Shown piece after piece: positions 9,108-18,039 of a DNA stretch of 64,000 nt (the stretch's first letter is position 1; the number at the start of each line of letters is the position of its first letter). Below the pieces are notes generated by a model. That model worked only from the letters and a program-made list of their open reading frames with translations. It did not search any database and was not told the DNA's origin. This stretch comes from Arthrobacter sp. ISL-28. Its GTDB lineage: Bacteria > Actinomycetota > Actinomycetes > Actinomycetales > Micrococcaceae. The position numbers and the translations under genes were made by a program. The DNA lies in contig NZ_JAGGPJ010000007.1 in NCBI RefSeq assembly GCF_018613875.1, positions 124,001 through 188,000 of the forward strand, written 5' to 3'.

Positions 9108-10019
9108 GTGGACCATGAACCGAGCAGCGCGCAGACCAGTACCTCCGAGCAGGCGGCGGACTCGGGGCCGGGCACTCCCGCCGACCGGCCGGGACGCATC
9201 GTGCTGGCGGCCACGCCTATCGGCAACGTGGGGGACGCCTCGGCCCGGCTCATCGAGCTGCTGGGCTCCGCGGACATCGTGGCTGCCGAGGACACGCGGC
9301 GCCTGCACCGGCTCGTCCAAAGCCTGGAGGTCACCGTGGCCGGGCGGATCATCAGTTACCACGAGCACAATGAGGCCACGAAGACAGCAGAACTGCTGGA
9401 TCAGGTGCGTTCAGGCAAGACCATTGTCATGGTGACGGACGCGGGCATGCCGGCGGTTTCCGATCCCGGGTTCCGGCTCGTCGAGGGTGCGGTAGCTGCA
9501 GGACTTACGGTCACGGCTGTTCCCGGTCCCTCCGCGGTCCTCACCGCCCTGGCACTGTCCGGGCTCCCCACCGACCGCTTCTGCTTCGAGGGATTCCTTC
9601 CCCGCAAAGCCGGAGAACGCGCCTCGCGGCTCGCAGATCTCGACGCCGAGCGCCGCACCATGGTCTTCTTTGAGGCGCCCCACCGGCTGGAGCCCATGCT
9701 CCGGGCGCTGCATGAACAGTTCGGACCGGAGCGCAAAGTGGCCGTGTGCCGCGAGCTGACCAAGACGTATGAGGAAGTCATCCGCGGCACGTTGCGCGAA
9801 CTACTGCAGTGGGCAGAGACCAGCGAGGTCCGTGGTGAAATCGCCGTGGTTGTCGGCGGCGCCCCGGAGCGGGAGCCCGGGACACCGGAGGACAATGTGG
9901 CCGCGGTCAACGAGCTCGTTTCACAGGGCCTCCGGCTCAAAGACGCCGTGGCCGCCGTGGCCGAAGAAGCCCGCATCAGCAAGCGGGAACTCTATGCGGC
10001 GGTGCTTGCAGCCCGGTAA
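9108..10019 (+). CDS. rsmI: 16S rRNA (cytidine(1402)-2'-O)-methyltransferase
   Basis: 303 residues from GTG 9108. It 2'-O-methylates C1402 of 16S rRNA using SAM, tuning decoding at the ribosomal P site. Family landmarks in order: LAATPIGNVGDAS (about residue 31), AAEDTRRLHRL, SYHEHNE, VTDAGMPAVSDPGFRLV, AVPGPSAVLTALALSGLP, FEGFLPRK, FFEAPHRL and CRELTKTYEE. An N-terminal 28-residue Ser/Thr/Pro-rich extension precedes the catalytic domain. Divergent from pmt; the start is supported by the -10 box 6 nt upstream rather than by a ribosome binding site. Confidence 0.95.
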   Translation: MDHEPSSAQTSTSEQAADSGPGTPADRPGRIVLAATPIGNVGDASARLIELLGSADIVAAEDTRRLHRLVQSLEVTVAGRIISYHEHNEATKTAELLDQVRSGKTIVMVTDAGMPAVSDPGFRLVEGAVAAGLTVTAVPGPSAVLTALALSGLPTDRFCFEGFLPRKAGERASRLADLDAERRTMVFFEAPHRLEPMLRALHEQFGPERKVAVCRELTKTYEEVIRGTLRELLQWAETSEVRGEIAVVVGGAPEREPGTPEDNVAAVNELVSQGLRLKDAVAAVAEEARISKRELYAAVLAAR

Positions 10020-10037
10020 ATTCCGGACCTTTGAAGG

Positions 10038-10053
10038 CTGTGCAGATGCACAG
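10038..10053. promoter_or_regulatory. palindromic operator candidate upstream of the aldehyde dehydrogenase gene
   Basis: CTGTGCA-GA-TGCACAG is a perfect 7+2+7 dyad, 32 bp upstream of a predicted promoter. Between them the 9-mer CATGCGTAG occurs twice (10064-10072 and 10079-10087), 15 bp apart. Dyads of this size are typical of dimeric GntR, TetR or MarR regulators; no such regulator gene is adjacent. Confidence 0.4.
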
Positions 10054-10084
10054 CAGACGGCGCCATGCGTAGTGCGCGCATGCG

Positions 10085-10114
10085 TAGACACTGGCGAGAC
10101 GCGGGCAGTAGCGT
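10085..10114 (+). promoter_or_regulatory. predicted promoter of the aldehyde dehydrogenase gene
   Basis: TAGACA (10085-10090) as -35, an 18-bp spacer, and TAGCGT (10109-10114) as -10. Transcription would start near 10121, leaving about 90 nt of leader. Confidence 0.4.
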
Positions 10115-10209
10115 GGCATTAAACCAGCCAAGCAGGCAGCAGGCGGAACGAGGTCCGCTGCAGGCAGCTGCAACAACCCGCAACCCCGATTGCTGACGAG
10201 GGAGTCACC

Positions 10210-11709
10210 GTGTCTGTTACTACAGAGTCCACTGTTACCGCAGAGCGCGAAAGCGAACTGCTCGCATCCGTTCCCACTGGCCTGCTCATCAACGGCCAGT
10301 GGCGTCCGTCGGCGTCAGGCAAGACGTTCGACGTCGAAGACCCCTCCACCGGCAACGTTCTCCTGACCATCGCCGATGCCGGAGCTGAGGACGGCATGGC
10401 CGCCCTCGATGCCGCCGCCGCCGCCCAGGAATCTTGGGCCAAGGTTCCTCCGCGGGAGCGCGGTGAAATCCTGCGCCGCGCCTTCGAGCTCGTCACCGAG
10501 CGCGCGGAGGACTTCGCGCTGCTGATGACCCTGGAAATGGGCAAGCCGCTGGCAGAGGCCCGGGGCGAGGTCACCTACGGCGCCGAGTTCCTGCGCTGGT
10601 TCTCCGAGGAAGCCGTCCGCGCCTTCGGCCGCTACTCGGTTTCCCCGGACGGCAAGTCCCGCCTGCTGGTCACCAAGAAGCCGGTGGGCCCGTGCCTGCT
10701 GATCACCCCGTGGAACTTCCCACTGGCGATGGCCACGCGGAAGATCGCCCCCGCGGTCGCCGCAGGCTGCACCATGGTGCTCAAGTCCGCGAACCTGACC
10801 CCGCTGACGTCGCAGCTGTTCGCCGCCGTGATGCAGGAGGCTGGCCTGCCGGCCGGTGTCCTGAACGTCATCCCCACGTCCACCGCCGGCGCCACCACGG
10901 GACCGCTGATCAAGGACCAGCGCCTGCGCAAGCTCTCTTTCACCGGCTCCACTGAGGTGGGCCGCCGCCTGCTCTCGGACGCCTCCGAAACCGTGCTCCG
11001 GACCTCCATGGAACTGGGCGGGAACGCCCCCTTCGTGGTGTTCGAGGACGCCGACATCGACGCCGCCGTCGCCGGTGCCATGCTGGCGAAGCTGCGCAAC
11101 ATGGGGGAGGCCTGCACTGCGGCCAACCGTTTCATCGTCCACGAGTCCGTCGCCGATGAATTCGCCGAAAAGTTCGCAGCCAAAATGGCGGACATGACCA
11201 CCGCCCGGGGAACAACGCCCGAGTCCAAGGTCGGCCCGCTGATCGACGCCAAGAGCCGGAACAAAGTCCACGAACTCGTATCCGACGCCGTCGCCTCCGG
11301 CGCCACTGCCGTTGTCGGCGGCGCCCCGGTGGACGGACCCGGATACTTCTACCAGCCCACGATCCTCAAGGGCGTCACGGAAGGCAGCCGGATCCTCTCC
11401 GAGGAGATCTTCGGGCCTGTCGCGCCGATCATCACGTTCGCCAGCGAGGACGAGGCTATCCGGCTGGCGAACAACACGGAATACGGCCTCGTGGCCTACG
11501 TCTTCACCAGGGACCTGAACCGGGGCATCCGGATGGGCGAACGGCTCGAGACCGGCATGCTCGGCTTGAACGCCGGCGTCGTGTCCAATGCGGCAGCGCC
11601 GTTCGGCGGCGTCAAGCAGTCCGGGCTGGGACGCGAGGGCGGTCTCGAAGGCATCGAGGAATACCTGTACACGCAGTACATCGGGATCGCCGACCCCTAC
11701 GCCGGCTAG
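10210..11709 (+). CDS. gabD: NAD(P)-dependent succinate-semialdehyde dehydrogenase family protein
   Basis: 499 residues from GTG 10210. It oxidises succinate semialdehyde (or a similar aldehyde) to the acid, feeding 4-aminobutyrate carbon into the TCA cycle. Seen: cofactor-binding TPWNFPLAMATRKIAPA, FTGSTEVGRRL, the general-base MELGGNAPFVVF (Glu near 267), and the catalytic cysteine in NMGEACTAANR near residue 301. EEIFGPVAPI and the PFGGVKQSGLGREGG tail are typical of the GabD group. No aminotransferase neighbours it, so substrate preference is inferred from family alone. It has its own candidate promoter and palindrome upstream. Its stop shares a CTAG tetranucleotide with the convergent transglutaminase gene. 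Confidence 0.88.
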   Translation: MSVTTESTVTAERESELLASVPTGLLINGQWRPSASGKTFDVEDPSTGNVLLTIADAGAEDGMAALDAAAAAQESWAKVPPRERGEILRRAFELVTERAEDFALLMTLEMGKPLAEARGEVTYGAEFLRWFSEEAVRAFGRYSVSPDGKSRLLVTKKPVGPCLLITPWNFPLAMATRKIAPAVAAGCTMVLKSANLTPLTSQLFAAVMQEAGLPAGVLNVIPTSTAGATTGPLIKDQRLRKLSFTGSTEVGRRLLSDASETVLRTSMELGGNAPFVVFEDADIDAAVAGAMLAKLRNMGEACTAANRFIVHESVADEFAEKFAAKMADMTTARGTTPESKVGPLIDAKSRNKVHELVSDAVASGATAVVGGAPVDGPGYFYQPTILKGVTEGSRILSEEIFGPVAPIITFASEDEAIRLANNTEYGLVAYVFTRDLNRGIRMGERLETGMLGLNAGVVSNAAAPFGGVKQSGLGREGGLEGIEEYLYTQYIGIADPYAG

Positions 11710-14240
11710 CCTTCGCGCAAGCGACGCAGGCCGTCGCGGGCTTTGTTCCAGGAGCCCGCGACGGCGCGCCGGATCTTCGCCCCAAGGCTGCCAACCGCCC
11801 GGAAGGGCGTACCGGCGACTCGCCCCCACCGTGACGTGACCGACGGCGGCAGCCATTCCGCACGCAGCCAGCCCAAGAGCCCCGCATTGCGGCGCAGCAC
11901 TTTCCGCACCGCCGCGATCTTGGCTGTAGTGGACGGGGCGGGGGAATTGCCCCCCGCGGCTTCAGGCTGGCCCACGGCGGCTGGCCGGCCGTACTGGTGG
12001 TGTTCGAAAGCGCTGGCAAGGTCCCGCACCGCGGCCTCCGCCGCACGGTGCGCTGAATCCTCCGCGGTTTCGGGCGCTGCCTTGTCGAGCCCGGCTTGTG
12101 CCGGCTTGAGTGCAGGCGAACCGCGAAGCCGGGCAGAAAAGGCCCGGGCTGTTTCACTGGGTCCCGGCCGCACGCCGTAGTCCGTGGCGAGGTCCAGTAG
12201 CTCCGACCACGCGAGCGGCGCAGCCTCTCCGCCCCTGGCGGCCGGTCCCCGCAGGCGGCGGGCCCGCAGGCTGGTGCGGATAATCTTCGGGGACGCTGCC
12301 ATCAGGACCAGCAGGAGCGCTCCGACCGTACCGTAGACCATGGGAAGCACCTGGTTCCCGGGGCCGGCGCCCCCGTCACCCGGCAGAGGCAGAGCCCCTG
12401 GTTCCGGTGTGGGAGGCGGCGTGGCGCCATTCGTGGGCTGCAGGCCGTCATTCGTTCCATCATTCGTGCTGGCGCCGCCCGAGCCTGGGTCCTGGGCGTA
12501 CGGTGGCACGACGCCCCGCGAGGGCGTGGGCTCGAACGGAACCCAGCCGAGGCCTTGGAAGTACAGTTCCGGCCAGGCATGGGCATCCCGGGCGTCGACC
12601 TCGAATTCGGGAAGGGCACCCTGTCCTGCAACAGACACCGTTGCCCCCGTCAGCCTGCCGGGTGCGTAGCCCACTGCAATCCGGCTGGGGATCCCCTCCA
12701 CCCTGGCCATCACGGCCATGGCCGACGCGAAGTGGATGCAGTAGCCGCTCTTCTGGGCCAGGAAGTCCGCCAGCACGGACAATCCGTTGCCGTCGTAGCC
12801 GTTCTGGACCGGCGATTCCAAGGAATAGGTGAAGTCCCCGCCACGCAGGAACCGTTGGATTGCCATCGCCTTTTCGTACGCGGTCCGGCTGTTTGACGTG
12901 ACAGAATCGGCGGTGGTCCTGACGATTTCCGGCAGATTGGCGGGCGGCCTGATGAACTCCTCGGGAATCCCCCGCACGGGCGCCGAGGACTGGTCCAGGA
13001 GCTCGGTTGTCAGTTTCGGAGCCGAGGACCGGACGAGGTATTGCTGATTCCTCGAGTTGGTGTCCGTGCCCTTGATACTGAGGGTGGCCGGGTCCCAGCT
13101 CCAGCGTCCCGTGAGGCCGTTGACCGCCTCTGGCGCGTACGGCACCGGAAGATAGGGGCTGGTGAAGTCTCCCGTGTTGACCAGCGTGAGCTGGCGGATC
13201 TGTTCTGGCGCCAGAATCTCGTGGCCCACCTCCATGCGGCCGGGACCGGCCCGGCGGATCGAATTCCGGTCGTCCGGCGACCAGGCCTCGCCGTCGAACC
13301 GGTCCACGGTCACGGACCGCAGATAAAGCGGAGTGGTGGCATTCGTGGCGTAGGTGATCCGGCCCTCGCCGGTCGGGCGGCGAAGGCTGTTGCCGAGGCT
13401 GATCATGGGATTCAGACCGCTGGAGGAGGCCCAGGGATTCAGCCGGGAGCCCTGCGGGAACGTGCCCTGGTCGAAGCCGGGGATGATGAGCTGGAGCACC
13501 AGCGTGGCCGCCAGCGCCGCGGCTCCGGTCATGGCGGCGCGTTTGATCTGGTCGGGATTCCTGGCGGTATCGGCCTGGGTGCGCGCGTCGGGGGCAAACC
13601 ACTGGCTGCACGCGAGAATGAGCAGGAAGCCGGCCGCCGTTGCAAGGAATCCCACCAGGCCCACGCTTTGCGGCTTGATCATGGCGGGGACGACGAGCAC
13701 CGCCAGGAGGCCGAGGCCGCTGGTGGCAGGCATGCCCAGCGGCAGGGCAAGGGCATCCACCAGTATGACCACCAGCCCCAAGGCGGCGCAGGTAACCAGG
13801 ACGATGCCGGCGTTCGGGGCCACGGGAGAGCTCTCAGACAGCACCGTTTCGCTGGCCCGCCGCAGATGTCTGCCCAAGCTGGCCAGGGTTGCCTCGTAAG
13901 GGATGAAGCCGGCGAAGCTGTCCCTGCGGAAAAAAGTGAACGTCAGGATGAAGACCAACGAAACGAAGCCGCCCAGGGTGACCAGCAATGGCCGGACCCT
14001 GAGGGCGCGAAGCCCCGCCATGGTCAGGGACACCACGAAAATGGTGGTGAGTACCGGCATGTACCAGGCCCAGCCCCTGAGCACACCGTTGAGGGACAGC
14101 GCTGATCCGCATACGGCGAACGCCACGGATCCCGCCATGGCCCATGGATACGCACCAGCGCTGGGGCGCCGGGTCCTGCCTGGCGTGACCTCGTCCGGCT
14201 GGGCATCGGTGTCCGCCAGGCGCTGGGGTGTGAGGGTCAC
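11706..14240 (-). CDS. TgpA-like membrane transglutaminase (DUF3488/DUF4129 domains)
   Basis: 844 residues. The N-terminal ~210 residues carry about seven hydrophobic helices (DUF3488); an extracytoplasmic transglutaminase-like domain follows with the catalytic cysteine in KSGYCIHFASAMAVMARVEG and the His/Asp region VDARDAHAWPELYFQGLGWV. A Pro/Gly-rich linker leads to another helix and a C-terminal cytoplasmic DUF4129-like tail. Members sit with MoxR and DUF58 genes, as here, and are thought to act on cell-surface proteins. The start ATG overlaps the DUF58 stop by 4 bp, so translation is probably coupled. Last gene of the three-gene operon. Confidence 0.9.
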   Translation of the reverse strand: MTLTPQRLADTDAQPDEVTPGRTRRPSAGAYPWAMAGSVAFAVCGSALSLNGVLRGWAWYMPVLTTIFVVSLTMAGLRALRVRPLLVTLGGFVSLVFILTFTFFRRDSFAGFIPYEATLASLGRHLRRASETVLSESSPVAPNAGIVLVTCAALGLVVILVDALALPLGMPATSGLGLLAVLVVPAMIKPQSVGLVGFLATAAGFLLILACSQWFAPDARTQADTARNPDQIKRAAMTGAAALAATLVLQLIIPGFDQGTFPQGSRLNPWASSSGLNPMISLGNSLRRPTGEGRITYATNATTPLYLRSVTVDRFDGEAWSPDDRNSIRRAGPGRMEVGHEILAPEQIRQLTLVNTGDFTSPYLPVPYAPEAVNGLTGRWSWDPATLSIKGTDTNSRNQQYLVRSSAPKLTTELLDQSSAPVRGIPEEFIRPPANLPEIVRTTADSVTSNSRTAYEKAMAIQRFLRGGDFTYSLESPVQNGYDGNGLSVLADFLAQKSGYCIHFASAMAVMARVEGIPSRIAVGYAPGRLTGATVSVAGQGALPEFEVDARDAHAWPELYFQGLGWVPFEPTPSRGVVPPYAQDPGSGGASTNDGTNDGLQPTNGATPPPTPEPGALPLPGDGGAGPGNQVLPMVYGTVGALLLVLMAASPKIIRTSLRARRLRGPAARGGEAAPLAWSELLDLATDYGVRPGPSETARAFSARLRGSPALKPAQAGLDKAAPETAEDSAHRAAEAAVRDLASAFEHHQYGRPAAVGQPEAAGGNSPAPSTTAKIAAVRKVLRRNAGLLGWLRAEWLPPSVTSRWGRVAGTPFRAVGSLGAKIRRAVAGSWNKARDGLRRLREG

Positions 14241-15658
14241 CGGGCCACCCCCGCTCCCCGGCGTACGTCGGCAGCTGCCGCTGCCAGGGCGTCGTCGCCT
14301 TCATCAAAATAGGTCCAAGCGGCCGGCAGGGAGGCGGAGGCATCCACGGCAACGGCACGCCAGCCGCCGAGCCGCAGGGCCTCGAGGACATCGTGGGACT
14401 CCGCTGGCCTGTCACTGATTACCATCGCAAACGCGTTCGCTGCGTACCCCGCCGCGGGCGCCAGCGCCCGCGCCTCGGCCAGCGTGATTTTGCCGAGGAC
14501 CGCCAGGACCGGGCCGCGCATCCTGTGGGCAGCGAGCTTGTCAATGAGCCGGTCGTCGAAGACCGGCTGACCGGACTCCGGGCCTCCGGGGTGGTCCCGG
14601 CGGGCCGAGTCGTCCCGGCGCAGGTGGTGCGAACCGGAAAGCTGGATGGCGGCCAGGCTTTCGGCGACGGATTGGAGTCCGCCCGCGCCGCTGTATTCCT
14701 CACAGTCGGGTTCGGGCGCGGATGGCGAGCGGCGGAAGGCGGGGTCGCCTGCGGCGTCCAGGAACCTGAGGGCGTAATTGCGCTCGGACAGGTGCGCGCT
14801 GACCGACATTGCGGCCGTGACGGCCCACTCGAAGGCGTCACTTGTGACGAGGTCGTGGCCGTCGTCGCCGGAGCCGCTGAAGACTGAGCCGAACCCCGTG
14901 GAGTACGCGATGAACCGCTGATCGAGGATGATCGTCGCCTCCGGCGTGGTGACGGATTCCTCCTGCCTCACCATCAGGGCGCCGTGGCGGGCGGTCGCGG
15001 GCCAATGAACCCGGCGCATCGGATCGCCGTGCCGGTACTCCCTGGTCATCACGTCGTCGTCACTGGGATTGGCCCGGATCCGCGTGGCCGTTATCCCGTC
15101 ATTTCCGCGGGCACCGGCCAGGCCGGTGACGGGAAGTTCGACGGCGGCCGGCGTCACGGTGAGCGTGTCGCCGTCGTCGATGGTGTGTCTGTGAAGCGAA
15201 AGCCCGAACGGATCCGTGAACTCCGCGGTCACCGGACCAATCAGGAACTGTCCCCGTTTCCCGGAGCGGAGACGGTACTCGTAGCGGCTCGTGCCGCCGC
15301 TGGCGGACATGGCGGGAAACCGGAAGACCGGCGATTCACCAAACCGCGATGGAAGCCGCTCTTCCATGATCACCCTGCCGGTGCCCGGCCCTGTCCTGGC
15401 GACGGCCAGCCGGACGGTCGTGATGGAGGCAGTCTCCACAGTGGAGGGACTGAATTCCCGGTACACGCGGAACCGGGGCTTGACCAGCCTGATGCTGGCG
15501 AGGGAGACGAGCGGCAGTACTACCAGCAGCACCCCCAGGGCCAGAAGGTCCCGGCGGCCCATAACCTGGGCGAAGAGCAACGAAATGACTCCGGCGGCGA
15601 GGAGCCCCCAGCCGCGCGTGCTGAAATGCTGTCGGGGGAGACGGTCCAGCAGTGCCAC
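14237..15658 (-). CDS. DUF58 domain-containing protein
   Basis: 473 residues from ATG 15658, preceded by AGGAGG that overlaps the MoxR stop. Two hydrophobic helices near residues 15-55 anchor it; the DUF58 core (about 190-280) shows REYRHGDPMRRVHWPATARHG. The C-terminal half resembles a vWA-type fold. DUF58 proteins are encoded with MoxR AAA+ ATPases and are assumed to be their client or adaptor (family knowledge, mechanism unresolved). It is the middle gene of the operon, overlapping the transglutaminase start by 4 bp. Confidence 0.9.
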   Translation of the reverse strand: MALLDRLPRQHFSTRGWGLLAAGVISLLFAQVMGRRDLLALGVLLVVLPLVSLASIRLVKPRFRVYREFSPSTVETASITTVRLAVARTGPGTGRVIMEERLPSRFGESPVFRFPAMSASGGTSRYEYRLRSGKRGQFLIGPVTAEFTDPFGLSLHRHTIDDGDTLTVTPAAVELPVTGLAGARGNDGITATRIRANPSDDDVMTREYRHGDPMRRVHWPATARHGALMVRQEESVTTPEATIILDQRFIAYSTGFGSVFSGSGDDGHDLVTSDAFEWAVTAAMSVSAHLSERNYALRFLDAAGDPAFRRSPSAPEPDCEEYSGAGGLQSVAESLAAIQLSGSHHLRRDDSARRDHPGGPESGQPVFDDRLIDKLAAHRMRGPVLAVLGKITLAEARALAPAAGYAANAFAMVISDRPAESHDVLEALRLGGWRAVAVDASASLPAAWTYFDEGDDALAAAAADVRRGAGVAR

Positions 15659-15669
15659 GGCGAATCCTC

Positions 15670-16821
15670 CTAGCGGCTGGGGCGCAAGTCGGGCGCCTGC
15701 CGGGGGTTATGAGGGCCGGAGGGTCCGGCGGCCGTGGATTTCCGGGGTCCACGGGCTGAGTTGTTCATCTCCTGGCTGATCGGAAGCTTGGCGAGCACGC
15801 CGCGGACCACGCTCTGCGGCGTCTCGCCCGTGCTGGCGGCTTTACGGTCAAGGATGATCCGGTGGGCCAACACGGATTCGGCAACGGCAACAACGTCGTC
15901 CGGGAGCACGAAGTCCCGGCCATCCAAAGCCGCTGTGGCTTTGGCTGCACGCAGCAGCTGAAGCATAGACCGCGGGCTGGCCCCGAGGCGCAGCATGGCG
16001 CTGTCCCGGGTGGCCCGACCCACCGCAACGGTGTACTCCTTCACGGATTGGGAGACATACACCTGCTGCACGGTGGCAATCATGGCGGCCACGTCCGCCG
16101 AAGTCACCACGGCTGTCACCCGCGCCAGCGGGGACGTCGCCTGATGGGTCTCCAGCATTTCGATCTCGGAGTCCTTGTCCGGATAGCCCATGGAGATCCG
16201 TGCCATGAAGCGGTCCCGCTGCGCCTCGGGCAACGGATAAGTCCCTTCCATCTCGATCGGATTCTGGGTGGCGACCACCATGAACGGTTCAGCCAGTTTG
16301 TACGAGTTTCCGTCCACGGTTACCTGGTGTTCCTCCATGCATTCAAGCAGGGCGGACTGCGTCTTCGCCGAGGCGCGGTTGATTTCATCACCGATCACGA
16401 TGTTCGCGAAGACCGCGCCGGGACGGAACTCAAACTGACGCGAGGACTGGTTGTAGATGGATACACCGGTCACATCGGACGGAAGGAGGTCAGGGGTGAA
16501 CTGAATCCGGCTGACCGAGCAGTCGATCGTGCGCGCCAGCGTCTTGGCGAGGAGAGTTTTTCCGACTCCGGGCACGTCTTCCAAAAGCAGGTGGCCCTGG
16601 GCGAGCAGGACCGTCAGGGCGAGCTTTGCCGCCTCGGCCTTGCCATCGATCACCGTATTGATTGCCGTCAGGATGCGTTCGGTCGCAGCGCTGAAAGCCT
16701 CCGCCTCGAGGGCGACCGTCTTGTAGCCGTTGACCTGGGTTCCGCCTTCCGCAGCACCTCCTGCAAAGACCTGTCCGCCCGGAAGTCTTTGGTCCATCGT
16801 GGTGCGTCGGTGCGGTTCCAT
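15670..16821 (-). CDS. MoxR family AAA+ ATPase
   Basis: 383 residues from ATG 16821; AAAGG lies 7 nt upstream, and the longer frame to 17232 has no support. AAA_3 domain: Walker A in EDVPGVGKTLLAKTLA, Walker B-like IGDEINRASAKTQSALLE, sensor 1 VVATQNPIEMEGTYPLPEAQ, then the AAA lid with LGASPRSMLQLLRAAKA. MoxR ATPases act as chaperones in maturation of enzyme or surface complexes and pair with DUF58 proteins. The C-terminal 40 residues are basic, Pro-rich and family-atypical. First gene of the MoxR-DUF58-transglutaminase operon; divergent from tatD. Confidence 0.93.
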   Translation of the reverse strand: MEPHRRTTMDQRLPGGQVFAGGAAEGGTQVNGYKTVALEAEAFSAATERILTAINTVIDGKAEAAKLALTVLLAQGHLLLEDVPGVGKTLLAKTLARTIDCSVSRIQFTPDLLPSDVTGVSIYNQSSRQFEFRPGAVFANIVIGDEINRASAKTQSALLECMEEHQVTVDGNSYKLAEPFMVVATQNPIEMEGTYPLPEAQRDRFMARISMGYPDKDSEIEMLETHQATSPLARVTAVVTSADVAAMIATVQQVYVSQSVKEYTVAVGRATRDSAMLRLGASPRSMLQLLRAAKATAALDGRDFVLPDDVVAVAESVLAHRIILDRKAASTGETPQSVVRGVLAKLPISQEMNNSARGPRKSTAAGPSGPHNPRQAPDLRPSR

Positions 16822-17054
16822 CGGCAACCTTTCAGCCCTGAGTGACGTGCGGAACGGTATGCGGAAGCTCTTCCGGTGCCGGTCTCGGGCGATCACATCT
16901 ATCCGTACCAGCGTACTAACACAACTGCCGTAGCTGACAGAGAGTTCCCGGTAAATCTGTGCGCGCTGCTGGACGGACCGCGGCGGTGGGGCACCGGCGG
17001 GTCCAGCCTGGCCCGTCGGGACCGGCCAGTCCGCGGGAGGACGGCCCCCGCCGT

Positions 17055-17060
17055 TAGGCT
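17055..17060 (+). promoter_or_regulatory. predicted -10 box of tatD
   Basis: TAGGCT, then GGAGGG (6 nt), then the ATG at 17067. GGAGGG touches the start codon, too close to serve as a normal ribosome site, so a leaderless start is likelier. Confidence 0.45.
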
Positions 17061-17066
17061 GGAGGG

Positions 17067-17954
17067 ATGTGCAATTCCCTGACGCCCCAGCCCTATCGAG
17101 CGACCGGAAGCGACGGATCCGGCAAGCAGGGCTACCCGCCCGCGCCGGAACCCCTGCCGGTGCCGGTGATGGACAACCACACCCACCTCGACTTCCCAAC
17201 CAAGGATGTCCAGGTGGGGGTCGGTGCGGCACTCGACGCCGCTGAGGCGGTAGGGGTCCGGGGCGCAGTCCAGGTCGGCACTGATCTGGAATCCTCCCGG
17301 TTCACAGTCCGGGCCGTTGACCTGGATTCCCGGCTGCTCGGAGCCGTGGCCATCCACCCCAACGACGCCCCCGAGTACGCCCGGCGAGGTGAACTGGAGG
17401 CGGCGCTGCGCGAAATAGAGGATCTCGCCGCCCACCCGCGGATCCGCGCCATCGGTGAAACCGGCCTGGACTTCTTCCGCACCGAGGGAGAGGGGCTGGC
17501 TCCCCAGCGCTATTCATTCCGCCGGCATATCGACATCGCCAAAAGATTGGACCTCACCCTCCAGATCCATGACAGGGATGCCCACGACGACGTCGTACAG
17601 GTCCTGCGGGAGGAAGGCACCCCGGACCGGGTGGTGTTCCACTGCTATTCCGGCGGTGAGGACCTGGCCAGGATCTGCAACCGTGAAGGGTGGTTCATGT
17701 CGTTCGCCGGAGCGCTCACCTTCAAGAATGCCGAGGGCCTCAGGGCTTCGCTGGCAGTTGCTGACCCGGCCCTTGTCCTGGTTGAAACTGATTCCCCGTT
17801 CCTCACGCCGCATCCGCACCGGGGCAGGCCCAACGCCAGCTACATGGTCCCGTACACCGTGCGGGCCATGGCCGAATTGACAAACTCGGATCTCGCCCGG
17901 CTCTGCACCCAAATCAGCGAAAATACCCTGCGGGCATACGGATCCTGGGACTGA
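17067..17954 (+). CDS. tatD: TatD family metal-dependent hydrolase
   Basis: 295 residues. A 34-residue N-terminal extension precedes the amidohydrolase barrel. Metal ligands are seen as NHTHLDF (H38, H40), the glutamate in IGETGLDFFR, the histidine in QIHDRDAHDD, the FHCYSGG histidine, and VETDSPFLTPHPHRGRPN. TatD proteins are 3'-5' DNases/RNases linked to DNA repair and RNA quality control. It opens the tatD-rpf-rsmA-ispE block conserved with Mycobacterium (tatD-rpfB-ksgA-ispE); metG, often upstream, is replaced here by the MoxR operon in the opposite direction. Confidence 0.92.
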   Translation: MCNSLTPQPYRATGSDGSGKQGYPPAPEPLPVPVMDNHTHLDFPTKDVQVGVGAALDAAEAVGVRGAVQVGTDLESSRFTVRAVDLDSRLLGAVAIHPNDAPEYARRGELEAALREIEDLAAHPRIRAIGETGLDFFRTEGEGLAPQRYSFRRHIDIAKRLDLTLQIHDRDAHDDVVQVLREEGTPDRVVFHCYSGGEDLARICNREGWFMSFAGALTFKNAEGLRASLAVADPALVLVETDSPFLTPHPHRGRPNASYMVPYTVRAMAELTNSDLARLCTQISENTLRAYGSWD

Positions 17955-17982
17955 GCAGCCCGAGCCCGAGAGCTCGCAGCTG

Positions 17983-17995
17983 CATACGCGGTATG
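17983..17995. promoter_or_regulatory. dyad upstream of the rpf promoter
   Basis: CATAC-GCG-GTATG is a perfect 5+3+5 inverted repeat centred about 19 bp upstream of the predicted rpf -35 box, a position suited to an activator or repressor site. No regulator family can be assigned from it. Confidence 0.3.
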
Positions 17996-18003
17996 TAATG
18001 GTT

Positions 18004-18033
18004 TTGGTCGCTTTATAACGGATCGGTTACAGT
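18004..18033 (+). promoter_or_regulatory. predicted rpf promoter
   Basis: TTGGTC (18004-18009), 18-bp spacer and TACAGT (18028-18033). Transcription would begin near 18040 and leave a leader of about 200 nt before the rpf start. Confidence 0.45.
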
Positions 18034-18039
18034 GAGGAA

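Noticed and set aside
10315..11856. 513-residue minus-strand frame opposite the aldehyde dehydrogenase
   Set aside because: Shadow of the real gene; composition is that of the opposite-strand frame and it runs into the transglutaminase gene.
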